Assembly (NCBI GenBank): GCA_016508695.1
Contig: VNKQ01000003.1
Coordinates: 558,001-622,000 of the forward strand
Direction of reading: 5' to 3'
Source of the DNA: Hyphodiscus hymeniophilus
Lineage: Eukaryota > Ascomycota > Leotiomycetes > Helotiales > Hyphodiscaceae
Length of the DNA stretch: 64,000 bases
Positions 46,241 to 57,370 of the stretch are shown in pieces. The stretch's first letter is position 1; each line of letters opens with the position of its first letter. The position numbers and the translations under genes are program-made. Below the pieces are notes generated by a model, which was not told where the DNA came from, ran no database searches, and worked only from the letters and a program-made list of their open reading frames with translations.

Positions 46241-46831
46241 TGTGCTGGCTGAATAGTGAAAATCGAAGGCAAAGACACGTTGAACTCAAAATCAGTGGCG
46301 AGGGCAGTATGAAATACTCATCATGAGTAACCTCGCTGCGCGATGGAGCTGTCGTCCTGATACTGATTCTTCGGGTTGACGCAGCTAAAGAAAGCGAACG
46401 TCATTAGCTCCGACGGCTTGAAGCGAGGCTATTATCTTATCAGATCAGGGTTCCAAACTTCTCATCTAGCATCCTTCAAATTCACCTTTTTAATTACCTG
46501 ATTCCCTTAAACATGTTTCAAAATCCATTTGATATCAATCGCCCCTATATCTACAGCACAGAAACCACAGAGTTGTCGATTTCCGCTAGTCCCGAAAGGC
46601 AACTCAAGATTTTCAAGAACTACCCTAGCTCAAGAAGGAACGGGGGTTTTCATGATTTTCCGAAGTTACGGGATACATAGTAGTTTTAGGGGTTTGTTGC
46701 TGTAGTCTCATGTAAACACATTGTCGTTTCTGCAGATATCTGCTCTTTCAAACGCCCATGCTAGCTACTCGTGTATGGCCAAGTCGTTCAGCGATTTTTA
46801 GCTACACAGCACAGCGTCAACCCCGGAGCGT

Positions 46832-46851
46832 TGACTAAGGTACCTTAGTCA
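46832..46851. promoter_or_regulatory. Perfect 20-bp palindrome with two TGACTAA half-sites
   Basis: The sequence TGACTAAGGTACCTTAGTCA equals its own reverse complement. Each arm is a TGACTAA, a form recognised by Yap1-type bZIP factors. It lies about 590 bp upstream of the DUF155 gene start. Confidence 0.5.
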
Positions 46852-47520
46852 GCCGAGACGCCCAATTTGGGTGGGTTTGAACAGAACTGTGAATGAGCCG
46901 CATGGACGCCCGTGCATGGACGGACCATCTTTGCCCTGCATTTCGGACGATGTCTTTTCTTTCCACAACCACATCCACAGATCTCTGAGACTGGTCAAGA
47001 CGTGAGGGTAGCAAACAGCAACCATTGTACTTGTGATATATATATATTGGTCTATGACATGTGCTAAGCAACTGATGTATCCAAGAACGCACTTCCTCCA
47101 ACGACATAATCCGAACACATCTGCCTCTAGCAGAGATGGAAAAAAATACATTCAACACTTCTAGATGCAATGCCATGACTCGGGACGCTTCGTACTATAG
47201 GATACAATAGCCACATTTCTGTTGATTCTGTGCTTGGTTTTTGTGTTCTGTTGTCTAAGATGGAGAGTAACCTGCACACATTGACCAATGTAATTGATTT
47301 CGTCTCTGCATGGTTTTTTATTGTGCAAACTGGTTGTCTTGGAGACCCAGATTTGCGACGCATTTATTTGGACCTCAACCGTCCTTGACTACTACCAACT
47401 CAAACGGCTTTAGACTTATGGAAGTGAAGCAGTAAATGGAGAAAGTCCTCTCAAGTACTGTATTGTTTCCAGTGACAAACGCTTCCTTGAAGGAGATTGG
47501 AGATGTTTCGTCAGAATTCT

Positions 47521-47718
47521 CTCCTCTTGCCCTCTTGCTATCTTGCTATCTTGCTATCTTCATCTCTTGCTCTCTTGCTATCTTGCTATCTTCATCTCTT
47601 GCTCTCTTGCTCTCTTGCTCTCTTGCTCTCTTGCTCTCTTGCTCTCTTGCTCTCTTGCTCTCTTGCTCTCTTGCTCTCTTGCTCTCTTGCTCTCTTGCTC
47701 TCTTGCTCTCTTGCTCTG
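47521..47718. repeat. 8-bp minisatellite (CTCTTGCT)n
   Basis: About 200 bp of tandem CTCTTGCT units. The first third contains variants (CTATCTTG, CTTCATCT) and the rest is nearly perfect. Because the unit lacks stops, long Leu/Ser/Ala frames pass through it on the plus strand; these are not taken as genes. Confidence 0.95.
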
Positions 47719-48424
47719 AGACAGTTGAAGTTTGTTCCTCGTTTTTAATTCGCTTTCTGTTTGTCTTTCGAGTTGCTTTGAAATAAACTGGACAGAAGCA
47801 AAGAAATGTTGGATACCATGGTCCTGCCTGGTCGGGCCGGTGATGCCTTCCCTCCGTGCCTACCTACTAGTGCCGCTCGCTTCCAGATCCCACGAGGTCT
47901 CAAGTTTGACACCGGAGGCCGATTACAGATAGAATGGTGGGGCGAGACTTAGATTGGCTTGCCTACCTATCTTACCTTACGCGACAACGACGAGAGAGAT
48001 CACTTTCAGCGCGTTCTACAGTTTTCACCTTCGTTGTTCTCTCTCTCAAACCCAAAACGTCCCTTTCTGCACAACACGGACAACAACCCTATCGTCTCCC
48101 CAAAGACAGTGTCAATAATACTCCTTTGAGAACATCAACTGCGTATTGCTCTCTTTATATCAATCAATCAATTGAGAGTGAGCAATATCAGACCTTGCCT
48201 GCACTAGTCTCCTTGCAAGCACAACGTCCGAAGACGCGTAGAAGATTGCCGATTTCATTTCAAAACAGCCGACTTCGATTCACCAACAAGCTCAACTACA
48301 TCTGTCTTCCTACCGACTGCGTCACTGCAATTGAGCATATACACTGTACTCAATTATTCTTTAGAGCTCTCCTCCGGAAGCAATTAGCCAGAAATAACTC
48401 GGGTTTACGAGATGAGCATTCACC

Positions 48425-51400
48425 ATGTCATCTGATTCCCCACCGTTCTTCGATGCCAACGATGCATTGGAGGTTACACCCCAAACCCCCGCAGATATTG
48501 CTGGCGACGAGGTATGTGCTCTATTTATGTTGCCTTTGCACCTGTCAACGCAGATTTTTGATAACTTACAGACATCCAAGAATCCGTATCGTCACGCGCT
48601 TGCCGGGCCATCTTCAGACCCTCAGCTGCCGAGATCTGCTTCTCAAGATACACAATCTTCAGATGTCAGCCGCACAAGGCCAGTTCGTGCTGTTTTTTAC
48701 GATTTGCCTACTGCACACTCTTCAATTACGTCAGGGACCGCACGAAGCAAGCAACGAGCTTCTTCGAACCCTCTCTCTGATGCATTTGAAGAAGAAGACT
48801 CGATCCCTCTTCAGGAGCTCAAGCCTTCGAAAAGAAAGATCAACCCAACCTCCTCACCATCTTTCTTTCGAGAGTTGCCTCTCCCGCCTCCACCAGCAGC
48901 AGCAGTTGGGCACCGGCTGAGCAGACACTCTAGTGCTTCTGACTTTTCACTTGCTGCTGAGAACGACAACTATGCTTCATATCAGCAGATAAGGCAGGAC
49001 AAGGGAAAGCAACGAGCAATTCCTAGCAGGGAATCTTCTGTCTATCACATTAGCTTAGGAGCGCCAGCGTCATTGTCCCTCAGTAGTGGCATTGATAAAG
49101 CTTCACGCAACGACGGTCGCAGCAGAAACCACACTCATGAGACTTATGCTGCTTCTCTTCCATTTCCAGATCATGGGAGTACGCCGGTAACACATTATAC
49201 CAGTCCTCCAATGCCAAGACGGTCAACAAAGACGAACAGAGATTACTCAAATGCTGCTTCCTCGCTACCGGAAGGAAGCACGGTAGGCAACATCTACAGA
49301 CACTATGCCCGATCCGAGATGTTTGACGATATCGGCTCCGCTGTTGAAGGGACAAGTAGCGAGTACGATGTGGGTGGTGGTTATCCACTTCCTCAAAATT
49401 CGGGGAATCATGGTCCTGACCCAGGCTCGTCCGCCAATCCTTTGTCTGATGATGGTATGCAACGATCTGCGCTCAGTGTCCGCCAGGAACGCCGTCCGAA
49501 GCAGCTCAATTCTGGCAGTCGACCCCCAAGTTCTTCCTTGCCAAGTCTCCCTGGTCCGTCGTCGCGTCTGCTTCCAAGCTCCTCCCAAGGCGTCGGGCCG
49601 TCGTCATCCTACGGAGATACACAGAATCTCTTGGAGATTACTGAGCGTAGTCCAGAGGCAGAAGATCGGACAGATGGTAGAAGCGATGAACTTCATGGCC
49701 GAGAAGTATCCGAAACTGACAATTCTCCTCAAAGAACTCCTCCGCCAAATGCTAATCACCCACTTGAGAGCAATGATGGACCACGATTCGATGTCTCAAA
49801 GGCTAACGAGGAAGACGGTGAAGACGATGATTACCGCCCTTATGTCGACAACAGTGACCAACAGCGGCAGCCTCTAGAGCGAGAAGTCAGTGAAGCTCTC
49901 CGTCGAGCTAGCAACTTCAGCGCGTACAGCGATGGTAGTATAGCAACATCTGTGGTAGATAACTTCGGATATTTCCATAGCGAGGCTGCCAGCTCGAACG
50001 AAATTGGAACGACTAGTGAAAATGCTGAACTCTCAGAGGCAGAAGCTGATGAGGATGCTCAAACCAATGCCTTCTATGACCGAGATGCTATACCAGCCAT
50101 ATGGACTTCTGATATCCAGCACAACATGGTTCGAGTGCCGATTCAACGCCACAACCGCTTCCCCAATCCTCAGCCGGTATCTGTCTCTGAAGATGACATT
50201 GACTCCGAGATGGGGGAGAGCGATTTTGGCGATGAGGCAAATGACTGGGAAACCGTAGGGGAGAGTAGGTTTGGTGGCAGCGTGAACATGCTCGGAGAAG
50301 GGGTGGCTCACCGCACAGGAAGCAGTATCGCGAACACTTCTGATGCAGGAACAATGAGCACTTATATTCCTGAGATCAGCGAATATGGAAGCACGGAGCG
50401 AATTGCTCAACACCCGGGAAATATTGAGTACTCTGGCGACTATCGTCAGCGAGACCTGAAGAAGACCAACATTCCAATTTTCCTTCCCATCTATGGTGAA
50501 CACAAAGTCAACGGCTATCTCGCAGATTCGAATAGACTTCGGGCCCCGACAAGCGCTTTCAACAGTAACCCCCAACCGTTGAAGCGAGAACACACACATC
50601 CTTTCAATTCTCCTCCGCCAAAAATCGCTGCAAAGCCATCTGGAGCCAGGTTTTCTTCTCGTCAGCGGGGCGCCGTGAAACCAAACCACTTTCCTGTCCC
50701 AGCTTCCATCAAGACTGATTGGTCAGATGAGGAGAATGACATTGGTGCGCACCCCACAGGTCCTACTCGTCTCAATCGACCAGGAGTTGTCGCTGAGAAC
50801 TTCTCTCGTCCATTCAAAGCTGGTTGGATTGATGAGTTTGAAAATTCTGTTCCAGGTATGAATACTAATGGTGAGAATCGTGGTTTCTTGAAGCCTATCC
50901 CTCGAGTTACCGAGCCAGCAGATCGTCCAAGCTCTTGGGATCATATTTTGGCATTCGCGAATGGCGATGGTGTTGAAGGCTACAACGCTGATGGAACTCG
51001 GATTGCTGATGCACCTCTTGAGGGGGGGACCCTTACAGAGCAGAGCTTCTCGGGTCATCCTCTGGCTGCGGTGACCGCGGATGGCTCCATGGAGCAGAAT
51101 ACTTATGGTGGAAAGCGTAGTCCGAATCGCAAAGAAAGATCTACGCTTGTCAAAGGCCCTCCGGGAGCTTTTTACAGTGGTCTCACCAAGGCAGATCGGT
51201 TTCAATCAGCTACTGATAGACCACGGAAACCCAAACCCTCATATCGAAGATCTAACACCAACGAGCCAAGTGGTCTTCGGACTTTTTCTCTTGTTAAGCG
51301 TCATGACCGACCTGTCACACCTTCGATGGAGGACCTCATGGATATCGGGCCTGACCCAAGCCTGTCATCTCGGCCAAATGACTTTGTGTATAGATCACCC

Positions 51401-51913
51401 CTCGCGCCACCTAAGCGGGAAACATGGCAGGCCCTGTACACCAAGGAGCAACTGACGCAATTTGAGGAGGCAGCCAGAGCGAATGGCATTTCTGGTTCTG
51501 GAGAATTCCGTACTATTGATCTAAACGATGGGGTAATGGAGAGCGGACATTCTCTGAATCGGGGAGGGTCCAGCAGACATCTCGGAGAACCGCCTCGGCT
51601 TTGGGGTGGCCAAAAGCGGCAGCGTGTTGGCAACCCATTTTTCCAGTCGCCAGATCGATTTCAGACGGAGATGCCCACAAGAAAGATGAAGATATCGGTC
51701 ATTGTACTCTGTTTGTGCAACGTTGTCTTTCCCTCGCTCCTTCTATATCACAGTGGTCACTTGGATTGGCTTATGCTCTGGTTGACTACAGCTGAGTTTT
51801 ATTCCATGGGCAGACCACAGAAGGCATACGCTCTTTGGTGCTTCATTGGCTGGTGTGTCGCATTGTTCTTTGGATTGGTTGGGTTTTTAATTTACTGGTT
51901 CGCAATCCGTTGA
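48425..51913 (+). CDS. Large Ser/Pro-rich protein with two C-terminal membrane segments
   Basis: Exons 48425-48511 and 48572-51913 give 1142 residues. The 60-nt intron (GTATGT/TTACAG) has no stop but joins IAGDE to TSKNPYRHAL cleanly. Residues 1 to about 1060 are Ser/Pro/Asp-rich, with an NPLSD motif twice (about residues 105 and 325). Ordered patches occur after residue 660, such as WTSDIQHNMVRVP earlier and later RPFKAGWIDEFENSVPG, RPSSWDHILAFANGDGVEGY and WQALYTKEQLTQFEEAARAN. The last 75 residues contain two hydrophobic helices (SVIVLCLCNVVFPSLLLYHS and ALWCFIGWCVALFFGLVGFL), suggesting a tail-anchored hairpin in an internal membrane. No known family is recognised. A serine-rich cytosolic domain suggests phospho-regulation, by inference. 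Confidence 0.82.
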   Translation: MSSDSPPFFDANDALEVTPQTPADIAGDEVCALFMLPLHLSTQIFDNLQTSKNPYRHALAGPSSDPQLPRSASQDTQSSDVSRTRPVRAVFYDLPTAHSSITSGTARSKQRASSNPLSDAFEEEDSIPLQELKPSKRKINPTSSPSFFRELPLPPPPAAAVGHRLSRHSSASDFSLAAENDNYASYQQIRQDKGKQRAIPSRESSVYHISLGAPASLSLSSGIDKASRNDGRSRNHTHETYAASLPFPDHGSTPVTHYTSPPMPRRSTKTNRDYSNAASSLPEGSTVGNIYRHYARSEMFDDIGSAVEGTSSEYDVGGGYPLPQNSGNHGPDPGSSANPLSDDGMQRSALSVRQERRPKQLNSGSRPPSSSLPSLPGPSSRLLPSSSQGVGPSSSYGDTQNLLEITERSPEAEDRTDGRSDELHGREVSETDNSPQRTPPPNANHPLESNDGPRFDVSKANEEDGEDDDYRPYVDNSDQQRQPLEREVSEALRRASNFSAYSDGSIATSVVDNFGYFHSEAASSNEIGTTSENAELSEAEADEDAQTNAFYDRDAIPAIWTSDIQHNMVRVPIQRHNRFPNPQPVSVSEDDIDSEMGESDFGDEANDWETVGESRFGGSVNMLGEGVAHRTGSSIANTSDAGTMSTYIPEISEYGSTERIAQHPGNIEYSGDYRQRDLKKTNIPIFLPIYGEHKVNGYLADSNRLRAPTSAFNSNPQPLKREHTHPFNSPPPKIAAKPSGARFSSRQRGAVKPNHFPVPASIKTDWSDEENDIGAHPTGPTRLNRPGVVAENFSRPFKAGWIDEFENSVPGMNTNGENRGFLKPIPRVTEPADRPSSWDHILAFANGDGVEGYNADGTRIADAPLEGGTLTEQSFSGHPLAAVTADGSMEQNTYGGKRSPNRKERSTLVKGPPGAFYSGLTKADRFQSATDRPRKPKPSYRRSNTNEPSGLRTFSLVKRHDRPVTPSMEDLMDIGPDPSLSSRPNDFVYRSPLAPPKRETWQALYTKEQLTQFEEAARANGISGSGEFRTIDLNDGVMESGHSLNRGGSSRHLGEPPRLWGGQKRQRVGNPFFQSPDRFQTEMPTRKMKISVIVLCLCNVVFPSLLLYHSGHLDWLMLWLTTAEFYSMGRPQKAYALWCFIGWCVALFFGLVGFLIYWFAIR

Positions 51914-53081
51914 AAGAGCTTCCACACACTTTACGAGGAGACATCTTCAACCCTTATTGCCATCGACTTCTTCGGCTAGTAAGCTCGCCACATGACAGAA
52001 GTCTCTACGACGCCATCCTTCTCATGCTTCACAGCAACAGCAACAGGCTCTTTCCCATGAACGACTCCATAACATTTTTGCTACCGTCCTTGTCTGCGTG
52101 GACAAAACCTTCACCCGAATAATTCCTTCATACTTTACACGCCAGCGATGTTACGTGCTGTGCACAAACGAGCCCGTTGTAAAAGAGCAACTATACATGG
52201 ATGGCAATAAGGAGTCCTCACCTCGATAATCGAGATGCACATATTGTACGAGTTCACAAATACAACGACACATGGTTTCTTTCGTTTTCTTTTGTTTTCT
52301 TTCTTCCTTTATGACGAGGATGCGAATACTATGGATAGCTCTGTATTTACGCTGTGGTTTGTTGATACCCCCGGAATCCACATTTGAGGAACGCAGTTCT
52401 GGCTGAAACATATGGTGAAAACCCTGGAAAGAGGGTCAGATGGAAATTGAGGATGGTTGAATTTGTAATGTGTATCTGTCAAAGTTCATAGGGAATTGAA
52501 AATAGCCAAAAGTTGATTGTGTCTCGAGTAAGTGAAGGGAGTTTCTTGACTACCTACAGCTCGGAACTGGTGATGATGGAGGCTTTCTATCAAATTTTAG
52601 GCCGCGTTGCTATAGGGTTTCGTTGAGATATTCGGGAATCAGTTTGCAACGCGGAGTTCATTCATGCTGAATGGAAATCGAGGATAAAGGGTTGAGCTGT
52701 CCCCATGCATTTAGCAGAACCAAGTTGCCACTAAAGACACTGGGATGCTGAGATGATGAGATCCAAACTTTGATCGCAACTGGAAATCGACATCGTTAGT
52801 CTTCTGTTGACTTGATGTTCCACGTCTTGCCACGCCCAAAATTATCCCAGGCAGGACGATGTAATACCTGTCAGCCTGAACAGCTGGGAACGTCCTTGAT
52901 CTTCCAACCATTGTACATGATCCAATATGGTCAATTCAGTGGGATTCGGCAAGCTTAAAAGGGGGGAAGATTCTTGATCGCTATCCTATTAATTGACTCT
53001 ATGCTCCCCACCCAAACCCAAACCAAGCCACCAGTTCTTATTTGACGCCAAATGTTTCCCAAAGTCTAGGAACCACGCTAT
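51914..53081. other. Convergent interval before chk1
   Basis: About 1.2 kb holding 3' flanks of two convergent genes. No supported gene. Confidence 0.45.
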
Positions 53082-54776
53082 CTAAGGAGGAACATAAACA
53101 CCGTCCTTACATAAAACAACCACATTTTTGAAGAAGCGTCGCCACTCCAAAGGATCGCCCTTGACCTTCACGAAACGTACTTCCAGAAGATCCACATTTC
53201 CGTTTTGGTACGTATCAACAACAATGTCTCCACTTAAACCACAGTGTCGCCCATCTACAGTCTTGATCTTGATCCATGCTGCGTGATCTCTGCCTACCAT
53301 TTGTGGGACGGAGGGAACAGGGACGTTGAGTTGATGGAGGGCGTCGGAGAGAAGCTGAAGAAGCTGAGGAGAGGCGAGGTGCGAGAAGAAGCGGGTAAGG
53401 GAGTAGTTTGGGACAATATCTCGAAAACGTCGAGCATGTTGGGTAAGGCTTAGAGGTACGCTGGGTGCGGGCGTGAATTGGCTCATACTTGGCTCGTCAG
53501 CCAGCGGAGAATCAAATTCCACTACTCCAGCGCCGTTTGTGAATGTGCAGATCCCGCCATCAGCTGCAGTGGTGGGTTGGGAAGCACTAAATGCCATGGC
53601 ATTCACCCGTGGTGGACGCTCCCAATCGAACATCACGTCGTTGATGGGAGTTTCGGGCTGTGTGAACGAGAAACGGGCATTACGTTCTTCAATATCGATA
53701 TCCATTGCGTCTTGGCTATGGACTTGTCTTTGGGATGCAGTGGGCTTCTGACTGAAATCGATTTTGAGGTTCTCTAGCATCTGCGTTGCTAGGCCGAGTG
53801 GATCTGTCATCTTGCCTTCTGGGCTGAGGTGGGAGTTCTTACGGGTATACCAAGGGTGTCGCTTGATATGCTCAAAGCTGAAGCGTTTCTTGGTGTCCAC
53901 GTTCATCATGCCCCGCAGCAGTGAGAGGACTGACGGTGGAAGCTTCTGCCATAGATCGTCTGTACTCCGGCCATTCAATCGAATGTATTCCTCGTATTCC
54001 CAACTTGATGCCGTGGGCTCATCCCAAGGCGTATTGCCGACCAAAAGTACAAAGAGCACCACTCCACAAGACCATATATCAACCATATTCGCAGCATAAC
54101 CTACAACCTTCGTTCCCCTAGCCTGGGTACTCTTCGAGCAGGTGATGACCTCTGGGGCAATATAAGGAGGACTCCCGCACATCGTAGTACTGACCTTTGT
54201 ATCCCCATGATATTCGAACAGCGTAGCCAGTCCAAAATCCGCAATCTTCAAGTTTCCGCTCTCCGAGAGCAAGATGTTCTCCGGCTTGATATCCCGATGT
54301 CCCACTCCCTTCGAATGCATGTAACTGACTCCACTGATCAATTGTGTGAAGTAGAGATGTGCAATATCCTCATTTACTCCAACGTCTGCCTCGATTTTGT
54401 CGAAGAGGTCGCCGCCTTCTGCAAACTCCATCGCTATCCATTTCCAGACTGCATCCTCGCCGGTGGCAAACCATTCTATGATATTAGGATGTTGGCCTAT
54501 GTGCGAATGAAGGGAGACTTCCATGGCAATCTGCTTTGCGGATATTCGGCCATGTTTCATAGCATAGGCTTTGTGGATGAATTTTACTGCAAAGACTGGA
54601 CTTGGTTCATTGGGAGGAATTGCTTTCTTTATCCTGAATATTATTAGTAGATTTGGTATGAATCGATGATTCGAGACTTACGATGCATACGCCCCTCTAC
54701 CAATGGTCTTGGATATAATTCGAAAGGGTAGATCGCGAGGCAAAGGGTCTAATTGAGACTGCATCAGAGGTTCCAT
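53082..54776 (-). CDS. chk1: Checkpoint kinase Chk1
   Basis: Exons, in coding order, are 54776-54682 and 54633-53082; they give 548 residues. A Ser/Thr kinase domain fills the N-terminal half: GRGAYASIKK (Gly loop, crossing the splice), VFAVKFIHK (Lys), MEFAEGGDLFDKI (hinge), HRDIKPENILL (catalytic loop), KIADFGLATLF (DFG) and MCGSPPYIAPEV. Residues 300-390 are a Ser/Thr/Gln linker with SQ sites, the kind targeted by ATR/Rad3. The C-terminal 110 residues (NYSLTRFFSHLASPQLLQLL and later GDPLEWRRFFKNVVVLCKDG) are the KA1-type regulatory domain of Chk1. The kinase blocks mitotic entry after DNA damage by acting on Cdc25/Wee1. It is divergent from the UBE2C gene. Confidence 0.96.
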
Positions 54777-55198
54777 TCTTAGCCAGCCCTCCAAAGAGTC
54801 TGAGGTTCCGGATTCATCTAGAGAGGACTGGGGACTTCATTGCTTGTGGAGTTCATGACATGGACTTACCATATCCAAAATTCCCAGTTGCTTTCCACAG
54901 ATATGGAATCCCGTTGTCCAATGGTACTTGTTTCGATCTTGCAACTCGTTTCGACGCGCTCTCGCGTTTTCACTTTAATTGGTGGACGCGGAAGGCCTCC
55001 TTGCTATCACCTAGGGAACCACCTTGCTCCTGGATTGTAAATAGTACACTTCATATCCTACAAAACGAACGTAACGCCTTTGTTCTCTCCTTTGCACAAT
55101 CGCTTATTCAATTTTCAAATTTCTGGATCTTTGCCTTTGTTCCTTTATCGCAAATTCCATCCAACCGCTGCTGCTTCTCGTGTTCTGCCTTCTTCATA
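54777..55198. promoter_or_regulatory. Shared promoter of chk1 and ubc11
   Basis: A 422-bp region between the start codons of two divergent cell-cycle genes. It contains no separate gene. A frame in phase with ubc11 stays open from 54860 but does not look like a UBE2C extension. Confidence 0.5.
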
Positions 55199-55842
55199 AT
55201 GAACTACGCTATGGAGGATACCCAGAACTCAGCACCCGGAAGTGTTCCAGCTGTACAGGCTGCGAAACTTGCTTCTCGAAAAGGCCCAGATGCACAAAGC
55301 ACTACGAAAAGGTATGTTTCTCGTCGCATATCGCAGCATGGTGCTGACTATGACCAGGTTACAAACCGAGTTGATGCAACTGATGACCTCTTCTGCGCCT
55401 GGCATCTCTGCATTCCCCTCCGCTGATGGCAATCTCCTCTCATGGACTGCGACGATAGGTGGGCCTGACGATACGCCGTACGCCGGTTTGACTTTCAAGC
55501 TCTCTTTCGCATTTCCATCGAACTACCCCTACGCTCCTCCAACCGTGCTCTTTAAAACCCCGATTTACCACCCCAATGTCGATTTCTCAGGGCGAATCTG
55601 CTTGGATATCTTGAAGGATAAGTGGACTGCTGCATACAACATCCAAACCGTTCTTCTGAGTCTGCAGAGCTTGCTTGGGGAACCCAATAAGTTTGTTTCA
55701 GCCTTCCAACCTCGCACAGTTTTACTGACCATTGATTAGCGCATCACCATTGAACGGCGAGGCTGCTGAGTTGTGGGACAAAGACCCAGAGGAGTTCAAG
55801 AGAAAGGTCATCGGTCGACACCAGGACATTGAGGACGAGTAG
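55199..55842 (+). CDS. ubc11: Ubiquitin-conjugating enzyme E2 C (UBE2C/Ubc11)
   Basis: Exons 55199-55311, 55358-55690 and 55740-55842 give 182 residues. The E2 of the anaphase-promoting complex, it starts ubiquitin chains on mitotic cyclins. Class features are the variable N-terminal extension, KRLQTELMQLMTSSAPGISA at the start of the UBC fold, HPNVDFSGRICLDILKDKW with the catalytic Cys, and LLSLQSLLGEPNNASPLNGE. These match UBE2C rather than other E2 classes. The ATG at 55199 is followed four codons later by another (55211); either may be used. Intron 1 (46 nt, GTATGT donor, GCTGAC branch, ACCAG acceptor) and intron 2 (49 nt, GTTTGT donor) close in frame. Confidence 0.95.
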
Positions 55843-57370
55843 AGGTGCGTACAATAGGGGTTTGGCGTCAAAATGGTGTGCAGAACGTGCATAATTAGGA
55901 GTGCATGGATGCGTTTGTTGTCAGACCGGTTATTTCTTGCAGCATTGTCAGGCAGCGGGGCTGGGAGTATTGGACGATGGACGCGGACATTATTGTTAGT
56001 CCATATACAAGATTGAGTTGTACTTGAATAGGATTCAGGTTTTATCCAATGCAACCATCTTATAAGGTTCATCCGTGAAATCCTCGATCTCGGATGTAAT
56101 GGATATCAGTAACGAAGCACTGAAGCTGGAAAAGATAGGTCCCATGCCTTGGCCAGTGCCGTGCAGTAAACTCCTCTACAAGAGTTTTGCTTTCCGGTAT
56201 CTGGGTTCGAGAACGCAAGAGGCCAAGGAGGCCTAACAACGCGATATTAGCCCATCTAACGAACGCTCTGTTTACTGAAGATGGTTAGAAGAGGTAAAAG
56301 TACCTAGTCATACCCAGCCACATAGGACGGAAAGGGATATGGTTCTAAAAACATAATCACCACAGTTCAATAGCTGTCACTTCCTCAGGAACAAGACATA
56401 CTAGTCAGTGTTTTTGCTGTGTGAAGCCCAGGTTTGTTTGATAAGAGGTGCGAGAGACGGCGGTAAGTGAGACATGTAGCATTCTCTCATCCCACTGAGC
56501 AATGCAAGCTGGGTTGATGGTCATACTCCTTCTACAGCATCTCGAAATTCGGCCAGGGTCGATTGACTCAATTATCACAAATCTAAATTGCCGTAATGTA
56601 ACACAAAATTCCAGATGAGAACCAGATCCAAATGCAGACAGACCGTTTCATCCATAAGCCAGCCAGCACGGGGAATGCAACTCCTAAACCCAGATCATGC
56701 CTAACGTCTTTATGCCACAAAAATCGAGTTGCAAAATCATCAGAGGAACGCACTGATGCGATCGAGGGGCAATGTTGTCATATGGCCATTCTCATTCTCA
56801 GGTCAAATTTAGGCAGAAGAAAGCACTCAAGGAACATCACTTAAGTCAGCACCCACGTCACCACAAAGCATATAAAAGTGTACGTGCCTGATACTCACAC
56901 AAGCCACTAGAAAAAACAAGAAGAATAACAGGAATCCTAAGCACCAGAAGGGCTAGCATTGGGTGAGACAAACACAGGCAGAGAGGACGAAAACGGAGAC
57001 AAAGACGTTGCAGATTGAGGTTGTTGAGGATTGTTTCATTCTCAGAACTGATAACGTCCTCCGCAGGTAGAATATCTGCGCATTCCAAGCATATTCTAAG
57101 AGTAGTATTAGAATATTTGATAGGTCTAGCGTTGGCAGGCCGTGAAATGAATATCTTAGCTTTACAGATTTGATTTGCTTTGCTTGGCACTTGTACCACA
57201 ATCAGCATCAACCTCGTTTGTAATTCTACCGACAAAGCTCCATATTCACGAGAATCAAAGATATCCATTGGACTTGAAGAGTGTTCCCATTCTAGAATTC
57301 TAGAACTGACCATAGCAACCTGGCAAATCCATGAGATCATTCCACTCCGCACTCCAGTCAGAAAAAGCCC
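55843..57370. other. Gene-free interval between ubc11 and rpl31
   Basis: 3' flanks of two convergent genes. A 164-codon minus frame at 56858-57352, just downstream of rpl31, has no motifs or splice support and is taken as chance. Confidence 0.45.

Larger units (their letters stand above)
46241..48424. other. Gene-free interval with palindrome and minisatellite
   Basis: Promoter of the DUF155 gene at the left, leader of the 48425 gene at the right. Holds a 20-bp palindrome (46832-46851), a short TA run near 47040 and an 8-bp minisatellite (47521-47718). A 328-codon open frame, 47934-48920, overlaps the next gene in another frame. The minus frame at 46835-47176 lacks motifs. Confidence 0.5.

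Noticed and set aside
47436..47786. Leu/Ser-rich frames over the minisatellite
   Set aside because: They result from a stop-free 8-bp tandem repeat.
54860..55198. 113-codon in-frame extension of the E2 enzyme
   Set aside because: The translated extension is hydrophobic and Cys/Phe-rich and unlike any UBE2C N-terminus; it lies in the shared promoter.
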